Shown one piece after another: positions 56,012 through 64,000 of a stretch of 64,000 nucleotides of DNA (positions are counted from its first letter, which is position 1; every line of letters begins with the position of its first letter). Origin of the DNA: Pseudomonas pergaminensis (GTDB lineage Bacteria > Pseudomonadota > Gammaproteobacteria > Pseudomonadales > Pseudomonadaceae); assembly GCF_024112395.2 (NCBI RefSeq), contig NZ_CP078013.2, forward strand, positions 372,001-436,000, in the 5' to 3' direction. The notes beneath the pieces were generated by a model, which did no database searches, was not told the origin of the DNA, and was given only the letters and a program-made list of their open reading frames with translations. Position numbers and translations under genes: made by a program.

Positions 56012-56080
56012 CCGTTACTTGGGTAACGGCTGCTATGGGTTCCGCCCTTACGGCGGCTCACTTTTGAAAAGCGCAAAAGT
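56012..56080. other. Cluster of three small hairpins (dispersed-repeat leader)
   Basis: CCGTTAC-TTGG-GTAACGG (56012-56029), CCGCC-CTTAC-GGCGG (56042-56056) and ACTTTTG-AAAAGCG-CAAAAGT (56060-56080) follow one another. Together with the next element they look like part of a dispersed intergenic repeat seen in fluorescent pseudomonads; function unknown. Confidence 0.55.
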
Positions 56081-56148
56081 AAGCAAAACGCTCTTGCCCC
56101 AACACTCGGCACCTCGCCTAGGCTCGGTGTGCCCGTAATCCGCCAGGT

Positions 56149-56226
56149 ATTTGGGGGGCCGCCGCCACGCGCCATCCATGGCGCGGGGCGGCTAAACCGG
56201 CATCCCTGCCGGTTTACCCCCCAAAT
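56149..56226. other. Three-way-junction palindromic element
   Basis: A closing stem ATTTGGGGGG (56149-56158) / CCCCCCAAAT (56217-56226) encloses two hairpins: GCCGCCACGCGCCAT (56161-56175) / ATGGCGCGGGGCGGC (56178-56192) with one mismatch, and TAAACCGGCA (56193-56202) / TGCCGGTTTA (56207-56216), perfect. Almost every base is paired. It could fold as RNA or as a DNA cruciform. No gene overlaps it. The rest of the gap to rsmE (56227-56391) holds GATCAAGATC repeats and a lone REP half. Confidence 0.7.
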
Positions 56227-56356
56227 CCCTGTCGAATTCCGGCCAGCGTGTTTGACGGGGCGCCTAGGATCAAGATCAAAAGCTAGATCAAGATCGGCTC
56301 GCTTCGCATCGTGGTTAGGGTTGGTTGGTGCAACGCTTTGTCGATACCGATGCTTG

Positions 56357-56380
56357 TCGCCGGTATGCCGGCTCCTGCAA
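56357..56380 (-). repeat. Single REP half-site
   Basis: TCGCCGGTATGCCGGCTCCTGCAA, the complement of a GCAGGAGCCGG(C/T)...CCGGCGA REP core, without a partner; just past the rsmE stop. Confidence 0.55.
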
Positions 56381-56391
56381 GGGAGGTGGTG

Positions 56392-57099
56392 TCAGAAGAG
56401 GCGGGCGAGCAGGGCGGTGACGGCGGTTTCGACGCGCAGGATGCGGGCGCCCAGTTGCACGGGTTGTAATCCAGCTTTGGTCAGCAGGTCGACTTCGTAG
56501 GGGATCCAGCCGCCTTCCGGGCCGATTGCCAGTGTCACTGGCTCATCCAGCCCACGCGGGCACGCGGGGTAATCGCCTGGGTGGCCGATCAGGCCCAAGG
56601 TGCCTTCGGTCATGGCTGGCAGGCGGTCTTCGACGAACGGTTTGAAGCGTTTTTCGATGACGATTTCGGGCAGCACTGTGTCCCGCGCCTGCTCCAGGCC
56701 GAGGATCAGTTGCTCGCGAATCGCCTCGGGCTCCAGGAATGGGGTTTGCCAGAAGCTTTTCTCGACCCGATAACTGTTGACCAGCACCACCTTGGGCACG
56801 CCCATGGCGGCCACGGTTTGCAGTACCCGGCGCAGCATTTTCGGGCGTGGCAGGGCCAGCAGCAGGGTCAGCGGCAATTTGGTGGGGGGAGGTTGGTCGA
56901 AGCTGACTTGCAGTTCGGCTTCGCGGGTTTCCAGGCGCACCAGTTGCGCATTGCCCATCAGCCCGCCGATACGGCCGACGCGCAGGCTGTCACCGACGGC
57001 GGCGCGGTGGACTTCCTGCATGTGCACCAGGCGCCGATCACGCAGCACCACACGGTCGGCCGCGATAAAGTCGGCCTCTTCGAGCAGCAGCAGGTTCAC
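56392..57099 (-). CDS. rsmE: 16S rRNA (uracil(1498)-N3)-methyltransferase
   Basis: A 235-residue SPOUT enzyme methylating U1498 of 16S rRNA with S-adenosylmethionine. An N-terminal PUA-like domain ([21 protein letters not shown]) precedes the knot domain ([54 protein letters not shown]). GTG start 57099 overlaps the tatC stop by 4 nt (GTGA), so it is the coupled last gene of the tat unit. Confidence 0.94.
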   Translation of the reverse strand: MNLLLLEEADFIAADRVVLRDRRLVHMQEVHRAAVGDSLRVGRIGGLMGNAQLVRLETREAELQVSFDQPPPTKLPLTLLLALPRPKMLRRVLQTVAAMGVPKVVLVNSYRVEKSFWQTPFLEPEAIREQLILGLEQARDTVLPEIVIEKRFKPFVEDRLPAMTEGTLGLIGHPGDYPACPRGLDEPVTLAIGPEGGWIPYEVDLLTKAGLQPVQLGARILRVETAVTALLARLF

Positions 57100-57884
57100 G
57101 GCTGGGTCGCTGGCGGCTGGTCGTCGTCGCGCTGGTCATCCGGGTGTTCGCCGCGCTTGCTGATCAAGCCGCTGAACAGGATGCCGATCTCGAACAGCAT
57201 CCACATCGGCACGGCCAGCAGGGTCTGGGAGAAGATGTCCGGTGGCGTGAGGATCATGCCGACCACAAAGCAGCCGATGATCACGTACGGACGGATCTTC
57301 TTCAGGTACTTAACGTCGACCACGCCGATCCATACCAGCAGCACCACGGCCACGGGGATTTCGAAGGCCACGCCAAAGGCGAAGAACAGCGTCATCACGA
57401 AGTCGAGGTAGCTGGTGATGTCGGTCATCATTTCCACGCCAGCCGGGGTGGCGGCGGCGAAGAACTTGAAGATCAGCGGGAACACCAGGAAATACGCGAA
57501 CGCCATGCCGGTGTAGAACAGCAGGATGCTCGACACCAGCAACGGCACGGCGATGCGCTTCTCATGCTTGTACAGGCCCGGTGCGATAAAGCCCCAGATC
57601 TGGTGCAGGATCACCGGGATCGCCAGGAACAGCGAGACCATCATGGTCAGCTTCAGCGGTGTGAGGAACGGCGATGACACATCGGTGGCAATCATCGTCG
57701 CACCGGCCGGCAGGTACTGGCGCAGCGGCGTGGAGACGAAGGTGTAGATCTGCTGGGTAAAGGCGAACAACCCGGCAAAGATGATGAAGATGGCCGCTAC
57801 GCAACGCAGCAGGCGGGTTCGCAGCTCGGTGAGGTGCGAGACCAGCGGCATATGCTGGTCGTTTTCCGGTTTATCAGCGCTCAT
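57096..57884 (-). CDS. tatC: Twin-arginine translocase subunit TatC
   Basis: A 262-residue polytopic inner-membrane protein, the receptor for twin-arginine signal peptides. Six helices are visible; [17 protein letters not shown] with the conserved signal-peptide-binding Glu region, [17 protein letters not shown] and [20 protein letters not shown] are hallmarks. The polar Asp/Gln-rich C-terminus ([12 protein letters not shown]) is cytoplasmic. Start overlaps the tatB stop (ATGA). Confidence 0.97.
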   Translation of the reverse strand: MSADKPENDQHMPLVSHLTELRTRLLRCVAAIFIIFAGLFAFTQQIYTFVSTPLRQYLPAGATMIATDVSSPFLTPLKLTMMVSLFLAIPVILHQIWGFIAPGLYKHEKRIAVPLLVSSILLFYTGMAFAYFLVFPLIFKFFAAATPAGVEMMTDITSYLDFVMTLFFAFGVAFEIPVAVVLLVWIGVVDVKYLKKIRPYVIIGCFVVGMILTPPDIFSQTLLAVPMWMLFEIGILFSGLISKRGEHPDDQRDDDQPPATQP

Positions 57885-58285
57885 GGGGCTCGCGGCGGCA
57901 ATGTAGGGTCATGGGGCGCGGGCGACGCAACAGGCGTCGGCGCAGGCTCGGTTGGCGCGGTCGGTGCCACGGGGGCGGCTTCAGTCGCAGGCGCGATGCT
58001 GTTTTCGGCCACAGGCTCCACCGGCTTGGCGGGCTCCTGCACAGGCGACAGAATCTTCCGTGCTTCCTGCTCCAACGAGAGGATGTGTTCGTTGTGCAGT
58101 TGCCGGCGGATCTCGTCGGCACCGATTTCCCGTTCAACTTCCTGTTTGATGGCGTTGAAACTGCGTTTCAGGCGCCCGATCCACAGGCCGGCCGTGCGTG
58201 CGGCACCGGGCAGGCGTTCCGGCCCCAGCACCAGCAGGGCCACGAGGCCGACGAGGAGCAGTTCAGAGAAGCTGATACCAAACAT
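57881..58285 (-). CDS. tatB: Twin-arginine translocase subunit TatB
   Basis: A 134-residue protein: short N-terminal membrane helix ([20 protein letters not shown]), the GPERLP hinge, an amphipathic helix ([20 protein letters not shown]) and a Pro/Ala-rich acidic tail. With TatC it forms the substrate-recognition complex. Confidence 0.95.
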   Translation of the reverse strand: MFGISFSELLLVGLVALLVLGPERLPGAARTAGLWIGRLKRSFNAIKQEVEREIGADEIRRQLHNEHILSLEQEARKILSPVQEPAKPVEPVAENSIAPATEAAPVAPTAPTEPAPTPVASPAPHDPTLPPRAP

Positions 58286-58295
58286 TAGTCAATGC

Positions 58296-58574
58296 TCACG
58301 AGTCTTTGCGGGTCGGCTCTTCGACTTTCTCAGCCTGCACGTCGAAGGTGCGACGCTCGGTGATCGGCTGGGTGGCCTGCGGGTGCACAGGCTGGGCCGG
58401 AGGCACAGGGTTGGCAGCTGGGTCGGCAGGTTTTTCGTCGTCGTTCATGGCTTTGCGAAAGCCCTTGATCGACTCGCCCACGTCAGTGCCCAGGTTCTTG
58501 AGTTTCTTGGTGCCGAACACCAGTACCACCACCACCAGAATGACGATCCAGTGTTTCCAGTCAAAAATGCCCAT
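58296..58574 (-). CDS. tatA: Twin-arginine translocase subunit TatA
   Basis: A 92-residue pore-forming Tat subunit: helix [16 protein letters not shown], the [10 protein letters not shown] hinge, amphipathic helix [16 protein letters not shown] and an unstructured tail. ATG 58574 with GAGGA upstream. First of tatABC; 26 bp after hisE. Confidence 0.96.
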   Translation of the reverse strand: MGIFDWKHWIVILVVVVLVFGTKKLKNLGTDVGESIKGFRKAMNDDEKPADPAANPVPPAQPVHPQATQPITERRTFDVQAEKVEEPTRKDS

Positions 58575-58600
58575 GCTGCAAATCCTCTAGTCTTAGTTAT

Positions 58601-58933
58601 TCAGGCGGACGGGCGCGAGGCCTTCTCGGCATGCCCGGACAAGCCGAAGCGACGGTCCAGTTCATCCAGCACAGCCTGTGGATGCTGCCCCAGTTGGGCG
58701 AGCATGACCAGGCTATGGAACCACAAGTCGGCGGTCTCGTAGATGACATCGCTGCAATCACCGCTGATCTGCGCGTCCTTGGCGGCGATGATGGTCTCGA
58801 CGGATTCTTCGCCGAGTTTTTCCAGGATCTTGTTCAAGCCCTTGTGGTACAGGCTGGCGACGTAGGAGCTGTCGGCATCTGCGCCTTTGCGGTCTTCCAG
58901 CACCTGGGCCACGCGGTTCAGGGTATCGCTCAT
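58601..58933 (-). CDS. hisE: Phosphoribosyl-ATP pyrophosphatase
   Basis: A 110-residue MazG-like enzyme, second step of histidine synthesis (PR-ATP to PR-AMP). Motifs: [31 protein letters not shown] and [18 protein letters not shown] carry the Glu/Asp metal ligands. ATG 58933 lies 2 bp after the hisI stop; the longer in-frame extension runs antisense-like through hisI and is rejected. Confidence 0.95.
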   Translation of the reverse strand: MSDTLNRVAQVLEDRKGADADSSYVASLYHKGLNKILEKLGEESVETIIAAKDAQISGDCSDVIYETADLWFHSLVMLAQLGQHPQAVLDELDRRFGLSGHAEKASRPSA

Positions 58934-58935
58934 GT

Positions 58936-59328
58936 CTAGTGTCCTGCCGAGTAGATGGCGTGCGGGTCTTTGAGCACAGGCTCCACGACTTTCCATTCGC
59001 CGTTCTCGAACACGCGATAGAAGCAGCTGTGACGGCCCGTGTGGCAGGCGATGTCGCCGATCTGCTCGACCATGAGGATCACCACGTCGGCGTCGCAGTC
59101 GATGCGCATCTCGTGCAGGGTCTGCACGTGCCCGGACTCTTCGCCCTTGCGCCACAGTTTGCCACGCGAGCGTGACCAGTAGATGGCGCGCTGCTCAGTG
59201 GCGGTGAGGCTCAGGGCCTCGCGGTTCATCCAGGCCATCATCAATACGCGCCCGGTCTTGTAGTCCTGGGCAATGGCCGGCACCAGGCCGTCACTGTCCC
59301 ACTTGATCTCGTCCAGCCAGTCTTTCAT
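58936..59328 (-). CDS. hisI: Phosphoribosyl-AMP cyclohydrolase
   Basis: A 130-residue zinc enzyme, third step of histidine synthesis. [44 protein letters not shown] and [11 protein letters not shown] (zinc Cys) are all present. hisI and hisE are separate genes here, unlike the fused enterobacterial HisIE. ATG 59328 fits family starts. Confidence 0.95.
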   Translation of the reverse strand: MKDWLDEIKWDSDGLVPAIAQDYKTGRVLMMAWMNREALSLTATEQRAIYWSRSRGKLWRKGEESGHVQTLHEMRIDCDADVVILMVEQIGDIACHTGRHSCFYRVFENGEWKVVEPVLKDPHAIYSAGH

Positions 59329-59369
59329 GTTCGGCTCCGGCAATTTGCGACAGTGTATAACCGGATTGG

Positions 59370-60974
59370 CTATCGACGCACGATCAGATAAACACCCACG
59401 GCGACCATGATGCCGGCCGGCCAGTGGCCCAGTTGGTTCAGCGGGCCACCGATGGCCAGCATCACCCCGCCGACCAAGTGCGCAGCACCCAGCAGGCGCA
59501 GGAACCAATCATCCTTGCGCTTCTTCCACGGCGGCGCCGGGTCCTTGGCGTGGGGCTGGGACATGCGCTCCAACAGGTCGCGGGTCATGTTGGCCAGGTG
59601 CGGCAGTTGTTCCATCTGGCTGTGCAGGTTGCCCAGCACGGTTTTCGGGCTCATCCGCTCGCGCATCCAGCGCTCCAGGAACGGCTGCGCGGTGTTCCAC
59701 AGGTCGAGGTCCGGGTACAGCTGGCGGCCCAGGCCTTCGATGTTCAGCAAGGTTTTTTGCAGCAGCACCAACTGTGGCTGCACTTCCATATTGAAGCGCC
59801 GCGCAGTCTGGAACAGGCGCATCAGCACCTGGCCGAATGAAATATCTTTTAACGGTTTTTCGAAGATCGGCTCGCACACGGTACGGATCGCCGCTTCGAA
59901 TTCGTTGAGCTTGGTTTCCGCCGGCACCCAGCCCGAATCGATGTGCAATTGCGCCACGCGACGGTAGTCGCGCTTGAAGAAGGCGAACAGGTTGCGGGCC
60001 AGGTAGTCCTGGTCTTCCGGGGTCAGGCTGCCGACGATGCCGCAGTCGATCGCGATGTACTGCGGGCTCCACGGGTTGACGGTGCTGACGAAGATATTGC
60101 CCGGGTGCATGTCGGCGTGGAAGAAACTGTCGCGGAATACCTGGGTGAAGAAGATCTCCACGCCGCGTTCGGCGAGCATCTTCATGTCGGTGCGCTGGTC
60201 GGCCAAGGTTGCGAGGTCAGTGACCTGTACGCCGTAGATGCGCTCCATCACCAGCACTTTCGGGCGGCACCAGTCCCAATACACTTGCGGCACGTACAGC
60301 AGCGGCGAGCCTTCGAAGTTGCGCTTGAGCTGGCTGGCATTCGCCGCTTCACGCAGCAGATCAAGTTCGTCGTAGATGGTTTTTTCGTAGTCAGCGACCA
60401 CGTCCACCGGGTGCAGCAGGCGCGCATCGGCAGAGAAGCGCTCGGCAGCGCGGGCGAGGATGAACAGCCACGCCAGGTCCTGGCCGATGATCGGCTTGAG
60501 GCCGGGGCGAATCACCTTCACCACCACTTCTTCGCCAGTCTTGAGTTGCGCCGCGTGCACCTGTGCGACCGAGGCCGAGGCCAGAGGGTCGACGTCGAAG
60601 CGGCTGAACACGTCGCTGATCTTCTTGCCCAGCTGCTCCTCGATAAGCTTCATCGATTGCTGGGAGTCGAATGGCGGCACACGGTCCTGCAACAGCATCA
60701 GCTCGTCGGCGATGTCCTCGGGCAGCAGGTCGCGCCGTGTGGAGAGGATCTGTCCGAACTTGATGAAGATCGGCCCCAGGTCCTGCAGCGCCAGGCGCAG
60801 GCGCGCGCCACGGCTCAGCTCCAGCTGTTTGCGCGGGAACCAGCGCCACGGCAGTACATAGCGCACAGCGAGCAGGAACCACGGCAGGGGCAGGGCGAAC
60901 AGCAGGTCATCAAGGCGGTAGCGGATTACGACGCGCTGGATACGAAACAAACGGCGGACGGCGAGCAGCTTCAT
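59370..60974 (-). CDS. ubiB: Ubiquinone biosynthesis kinase-like protein UbiB
   Basis: A 534-residue ADCK/UbiB-family atypical kinase/ATPase needed for ubiquinone synthesis. KxGQ motif in [17 protein letters not shown], Ala-rich loop [11 protein letters not shown], catalytic [13 protein letters not shown] and metal-binding IAIDCGIVG are intact; two C-terminal membrane helices ([32 protein letters not shown]) anchor it. Overlaps the ubiJ stop by 4 nt. Confidence 0.96.
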   Translation of the reverse strand: MKLLAVRRLFRIQRVVIRYRLDDLLFALPLPWFLLAVRYVLPWRWFPRKQLELSRGARLRLALQDLGPIFIKFGQILSTRRDLLPEDIADELMLLQDRVPPFDSQQSMKLIEEQLGKKISDVFSRFDVDPLASASVAQVHAAQLKTGEEVVVKVIRPGLKPIIGQDLAWLFILARAAERFSADARLLHPVDVVADYEKTIYDELDLLREAANASQLKRNFEGSPLLYVPQVYWDWCRPKVLVMERIYGVQVTDLATLADQRTDMKMLAERGVEIFFTQVFRDSFFHADMHPGNIFVSTVNPWSPQYIAIDCGIVGSLTPEDQDYLARNLFAFFKRDYRRVAQLHIDSGWVPAETKLNEFEAAIRTVCEPIFEKPLKDISFGQVLMRLFQTARRFNMEVQPQLVLLQKTLLNIEGLGRQLYPDLDLWNTAQPFLERWMRERMSPKTVLGNLHSQMEQLPHLANMTRDLLERMSQPHAKDPAPPWKKRKDDWFLRLLGAAHLVGGVMLAIGGPLNQLGHWPAGIMVAVGVYLIVRR

Positions 60975-61594
60975 GCGTTATCGCTTGGATCAAGGGAACG
61001 GCTCAGGCGCTCGAAGCGGGCCTCAAGGCGTTCCAGGTCGATTTTGGCCTTGTCGAGTTCACGAAAGCGCGCTTGCGCTTCCCGTTCTCCGACCAGGGTG
61101 CGCGATTCTTCGCTCAGGTATTCGGCAAGGTTCTGGTTGAGGCTGGCGAACCCCTGCTGGTACCAACGCGAGCGGCTGCGCAGGTGCCCGCTGATCAACT
61201 GGGTGGCCACCGGGCCGATCCAGCGGGACAGTTCGTATTCCCAGTCCAGTTCCAGGTCTTGCAGCACGGCGGCGAGGTCCATCAGCACCGAACTGTCGCC
61301 TTCCAGCTCCACTTCGTCGCTGTGCAGGATGGCGGTCTTGTTGCGGCTCAGAGCCAGGTGCAACAGGCTCGAAGCCGGCGCACGCAGGGTGCAGTCGGCG
61401 TCGGCGGCCCATTGGGTCGCGAGCATCAGGCCTTCATCGCTGGGCAGGATAAACAGTTGCAAGGTGGGGCTGCGGCAGTCGACGGCAATGACTTTGCCGT
61501 TGAGGTGCGCCAGCCGCGCCAGGGCGGTGCTGTCCAGGCGCAGCACACGGTTGAGGCCGTGTTCAACGCTGGCGAGAAGACCTTTGAGCAGCAT
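60971..61594 (-). CDS. ubiJ: Ubiquinone biosynthesis accessory factor UbiJ
   Basis: A 207-residue protein with an SCP2-like lipid-binding domain ([46 protein letters not shown]) and a C-terminal coiled coil ([27 protein letters not shown]). It scaffolds the aerobic Ubi complex. Its start overlaps the ubiE stop by 1 nt; ubiE-ubiJ-ubiB is one unit. Confidence 0.92.
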   Translation of the reverse strand: MLLKGLLASVEHGLNRVLRLDSTALARLAHLNGKVIAVDCRSPTLQLFILPSDEGLMLATQWAADADCTLRAPASSLLHLALSRNKTAILHSDEVELEGDSSVLMDLAAVLQDLELDWEYELSRWIGPVATQLISGHLRSRSRWYQQGFASLNQNLAEYLSEESRTLVGEREAQARFRELDKAKIDLERLEARFERLSRSLDPSDNA

Positions 61595-62364
61595 CAGGGC
61601 TTGATGCCACGGTGCAGGGCGACGATGCCCGAGGTCATGTTGTGGTAGGTCACGCGGTCGAAACCGGCTTCTACCATCATCGACTTCAGGGTTTCCTGGT
61701 CGGGGTGCATGCGGATCGATTCGGCCAGGTAGCGATAGCTCTCGGCGTCATTGGTGATCAGCTTGCCCATCAACGGCATGAAGGCAAAGGAATAGGTGTC
61801 GTAGACCTTTGACATCAGTGCATTGGTCGGCTTGGAGAACTCCAGCACCAACAGGCGTCCGCCCGGCTTGAGCACGCGCAGCATCGAGCGGATCGCGTCC
61901 TCCTTGTGGGTCACGTTGCGCAGGCCGAAGGCGATGGTCACGCAGTCGAAATGGTTGTCTGGGAACGGCAGCTTTTCAGCGTCGGCCTGGACGAACTCAA
62001 TATTGCCGGCCACACCCTTGTCGAGCAGGCGGTCGCGGCCGACCTTGAGCATCGAACCGTTGATGTCCGCCAAGACTACCTGGCCGGTAGGGCCGACGAG
62101 CTTGGAGAACTTGGCTGCCAGGTCGCCCGTGCCGCCGGCGATGTCCAGCACGCGGTTGCCGGTGCGAACACCCGACAGCTCGATGGTGAACCGCTTCCAC
62201 AGGCGGTGCATGCCGCCCGACAGCACATCGTTCATCAGGTCGTACTTGGCCGCTACGGAATGGAACACCTCAGCGACTTTTTCCGCTTTTTGGCTTTCCG
62301 GGACGTTCTTGAAGCCGAAGTGAGTGGTGGGTTCGGCATCGCTGCCTTTGCGCTGATCAGTCAT
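61594..62364 (-). CDS. ubiE: Ubiquinone/menaquinone C-methyltransferase UbiE
   Basis: A 256-residue S-adenosylmethionine methyltransferase acting on the quinone ring. Motifs: [25 protein letters not shown] loop [26 protein letters not shown] and [16 protein letters not shown] 62364 is chosen; an upstream in-frame extension lacks similarity. Confidence 0.97.
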   Translation of the reverse strand: MTDQRKGSDAEPTTHFGFKNVPESQKAEKVAEVFHSVAAKYDLMNDVLSGGMHRLWKRFTIELSGVRTGNRVLDIAGGTGDLAAKFSKLVGPTGQVVLADINGSMLKVGRDRLLDKGVAGNIEFVQADAEKLPFPDNHFDCVTIAFGLRNVTHKEDAIRSMLRVLKPGGRLLVLEFSKPTNALMSKVYDTYSFAFMPLMGKLITNDAESYRYLAESIRMHPDQETLKSMMVEAGFDRVTYHNMTSGIVALHRGIKP

Positions 62365-62508
62365 ATCGCTGTCACCAAAAGAGAATGCGGGACATGATAA
62401 TCCCCAAGGCCTACTTTGTCTTGGCAAGGCTGAAGGTAAGATGGGCGGTCATCGAGACCTTTTGCCGCATCGAAGGTATCCAAGTCCCTATAAAGAGGAG
62501 TCATTGCA

Positions 62509-62784
62509 ATGGCCCGTATAACCGTTGAGCGTGCACATTCCCTGGGTAAAGAAGGCGCACGGGCAAAGGCCGACAAGTTGGCGCACAAACTCAAGGAACA
62601 ATATGGCCTGGAGCCGTCGTGGTCCGGCGATACCTTGAACCTCAAGCGTTCGGGGGTTAAAGGCACCGTCGTGGTGGCCGAAGATTCGCTGCGTATAGAT
62701 GTGGAACTGGGGCTGTTGATGTCGGCCATGAGTGGCACCATCAAGTCCGAAATCGAAAAAGCCCTGGATAAGGCGTTGGCCTGA
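62509..62784 (+). CDS. Polyhydroxyalkanoic acid system family protein
   Basis: A 91-residue cytoplasmic protein of the small PHA-system family (ITVERAHSLGKEGARAKADKLAHKLKEQYGL; KGTVVVAEDSLRIDVELGLLM). Function is not known; it is usually found beside phasin genes, as here. AAAGAGGAG ahead of the ATG. It diverges from ubiE. Confidence 0.85.
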   Translation: MARITVERAHSLGKEGARAKADKLAHKLKEQYGLEPSWSGDTLNLKRSGVKGTVVVAEDSLRIDVELGLLMSAMSGTIKSEIEKALDKALA

Positions 62785-62889
62785 CCGTTGTGTTCTTAGG
62801 GTGCCGATTCTAATTTTCCAGCCTACTTTGTGCCCAAGCCCTCAACTCCTGTGGGCCGTTCCTCCCCCCTATTCTGCGTGAGGTGCACC

Positions 62890-63312
62890 ATGGCCAAAGT
62901 TATCCTAAAGAAAAAAATCGACGCCCCGACCACTACTCTGAGTGACGTTAAATCCTACGCCCGCAAGATCTGGCTGGCGGGTCTTGGTGCCTACGCCAAG
63001 GTTGGAAGCGAGGGCAGCGACTACTTCAAAGAGCTGGTTAAAACTGGTCAACATGTTGAAAGTAAAGGCAAAAAAGTTGCAGTTGAACAACTTGAGGCCG
63101 CCAACAGTCAGATTGATCAAGTAAAGAGTAATGTCTCCTCCGTCAAAGGTCTGGTAGAAGTTCAGCTGGATAAAGTTGAAAAAGCTTTTGATACTCGTGT
63201 TGCCAGTGCCTTGAATCGAATCGGCATTGCGTCTAAACATGACGTTGAGACACTCTCTGCTAAGCTCGAAGAGCTGACGACATTGCTAGAACGTGTCGCG
63301 CGTAAACACTAA
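62890..63312 (+). CDS. phaI: Polyhydroxyalkanoate granule-associated phasin PhaI
   Basis: A 140-residue phasin coating medium-chain PHA granules. The phasin core LSDVKSYARKIWLAGLGAYAKVG is followed by a helical leucine-zipper-like region and a C-terminal helix. Codon use is visibly more A/T-rich in the middle than in neighbouring genes. ATG 62890 starts the family-typical MAKVILKKK; the in-frame ATG 60 nt upstream is not supported. phaF follows after 12 bp. Confidence 0.93.
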   Translation: MAKVILKKKIDAPTTTLSDVKSYARKIWLAGLGAYAKVGSEGSDYFKELVKTGQHVESKGKKVAVEQLEAANSQIDQVKSNVSSVKGLVEVQLDKVEKAFDTRVASALNRIGIASKHDVETLSAKLEELTTLLERVARKH

Positions 63313-63324
63313 GGAGACATCGGG

Positions 63325-64000
63325 ATGGCTGTTAAAAAGACTACTCAGAAAGAAGGCAGCTCGTGGGTCGGGGAAGTTGAAAAATATTCCCGTAAGATCT
63401 GGCTTGCTGGTTTAGGCGTGTACTCGAAGGTTAGCAGTGACGGCGGCAAGTACTTCGAGACTTTGGTCAAGGACGGCGAGAAGGCCGAGAAGTTGACCAA
63501 AACCACGGTTGGTAAAAAAGTTGAAGCGGCCAAGGCAACTGCCGGTTCCGCCAAGTCGAGCATTTCTGACACCTGGGGCAAGTTGGAAGAAACTTTCGAC
63601 AAGCGCCTTAACAGTGCCATTTCGCGACTGGGCGTGCCGAGCAAGGCTGAACTGAAGACGCTGCACAGCAAGGTCGATACCCTGACCAAGCAGATCGAAA
63701 AACTCACCGGCGCTAAAGTGGCTCCTGCGAAAACGGCTGCGGCCAAACCTGCTGCCAAGCCTGCCGCTAAAACCGCCGCCGCCAAACCTGCTGCCAAAAC
63801 AGCAGCCAAGCCTCTGGTAAAAGCGGCTGCCAAGCCGGCTTCCAAACCTGCGGCCAAGGCGCCCGCCAAAGCAACTGCTAAACCAGCCGCCAAAACTGCA
63901 GCTGCCAAGCCGGCCGCCAAGACTGCTGCCAAACCCGTCGCGGCTAAAGCGGCTGCCAAGCCTGCTGCTAAGCCAGCGGCTAAACCCGCAGCCAAGGCCG
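63325..64000 (+). CDS. phaF: PHA granule-associated protein PhaF, 5' part (cut by window end)
   Basis: The 225 visible residues have an N-terminal phasin domain homologous to PhaI (SSWVGEVEKYSRKIWLAGLGVYSKV, residues 12-36) to about residue 125, then an AAKP-rich histone H1-like tail (AAAKPAAKTAAKP...) still running at the window end. PhaF binds granules with its N-terminus and DNA with its Lys/Ala/Pro tail, segregating granules at division. AAGGAG ahead of ATG 63325. The gene continues past 64000 with no stop seen. Confidence 0.95.
   Translation, partial: MAVKKTTQKEGSSWVGEVEKYSRKIWLAGLGVYSKVSSDGGKYFETLVKDGEKAEKLTKTTVGKKVEAAKATAGSAKSSISDTWGKLEETFDKRLNSAISRLGVPSKAELKTLHSKVDTLTKQIEKLTGAKVAPAKTAAAKPAAKPAAKTAAAKPAAKTAAKPLVKAAAKPASKPAAKAPAKATAKPAAKTAAAKPAAKTAAKPVAAKAAAKPAAKPAAKPAAKA

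Noticed and set aside
55699..56175. 158-codon minus-strand frame in the receptor-rsmE gap
   Set aside because: Encodes tandem REP translation products (LSQASQLPHFWIV repeated); no ribosome site.
58936..59508. Longer hisI start beyond 59328
   Set aside because: The extension reads through the ubiB 3' end on the same strand; family proteins begin with [14 protein letters not shown] sequence at 59328.

Overview
The window is chromosomal DNA of a fluorescent pseudomonad, most likely the Pseudomonas fluorescens complex. Three things point there: the gene content and order (gpmI / yibN-grxC-secB, glnA-ntrBC, a full hut cluster with two hutH genes and hutXWV, opgGH, ubiEJB-hisIE-tatABC-rsmE, phaIF), high GC with CTG/GCC/GGC codon preference, and many REP/REPIN repeats with the GTGGGAGC...GGCTTGCC core. 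No prophage, IS, CRISPR, tRNA or rRNA was seen. It reads as core chromosome; the novelty lies in paralogues, repeats and regulatory sites.

Layout. 1-4 kb: the 5' part of gpmI (cut by the window edge), then yibN-type rhodanese, grxC, secB, trmL and a small unknown membrane protein followed by a four-copy repeat array. 4-9.3 kb: nitrogen control on the minus strand (glnA, an exported chorismate mutase, ntrB, ntrC), with sigma-54 promoters and NtrC boxes in front of glnA and, by inference, ntrB. 9.3-23.3 kb: thiI, typA, a Cys-cluster protein, glgP, a coupled DUF2339/DUF3999 membrane pair, fbp and two lipoproteins. 23.4-39.5 kb: the hut locus. hutF diverges from hutC-hutD; then come hutU, a urocanate-type permease, the hutXWV ABC importer, two hutH paralogues, a histidine-type permease, hutI and hutG. 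It takes histidine or urocanate to formimidoylglutamate and on to glutamate by the HutF/HutG route, under HutC repression. A sigma-54 promoter and a HutC operator overlap ahead of hutU.

39.6-51.7 kb: a choline-type binding protein, an esterase, pip-dtd, opgG-opgH (osmoregulated periplasmic glucans), and an amino-acid ABC importer with two tandem binding-protein paralogues. 51.7-55.7 kb: two tandem chemoreceptors on the minus strand. 55.7-56.4 kb: a non-coding stretch packed with tandem REPs and strong hairpins. 56.4-62.4 kb, minus strand: ubiE-ubiJ-ubiB, hisI-hisE, tatA-tatB-tatC, rsmE. 62.5-64 kb, plus strand: a PHA-system protein, phaI, and phaF (cut by the window end).

The most notable observations are: (1) the first hutH paralogue lacks exactly the Ala-Ser-Gly tripeptide that forms the MIO cofactor; (2) one chemoreceptor has a rewritten signalling-tip sequence; (3) a 78-nt element at 56149-56226 folds on paper into a perfectly closed three-way junction; (4) a four-copy interspersed array lies at 3401-3691. 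All domain and family calls come from reading motifs by eye; no database search was run.
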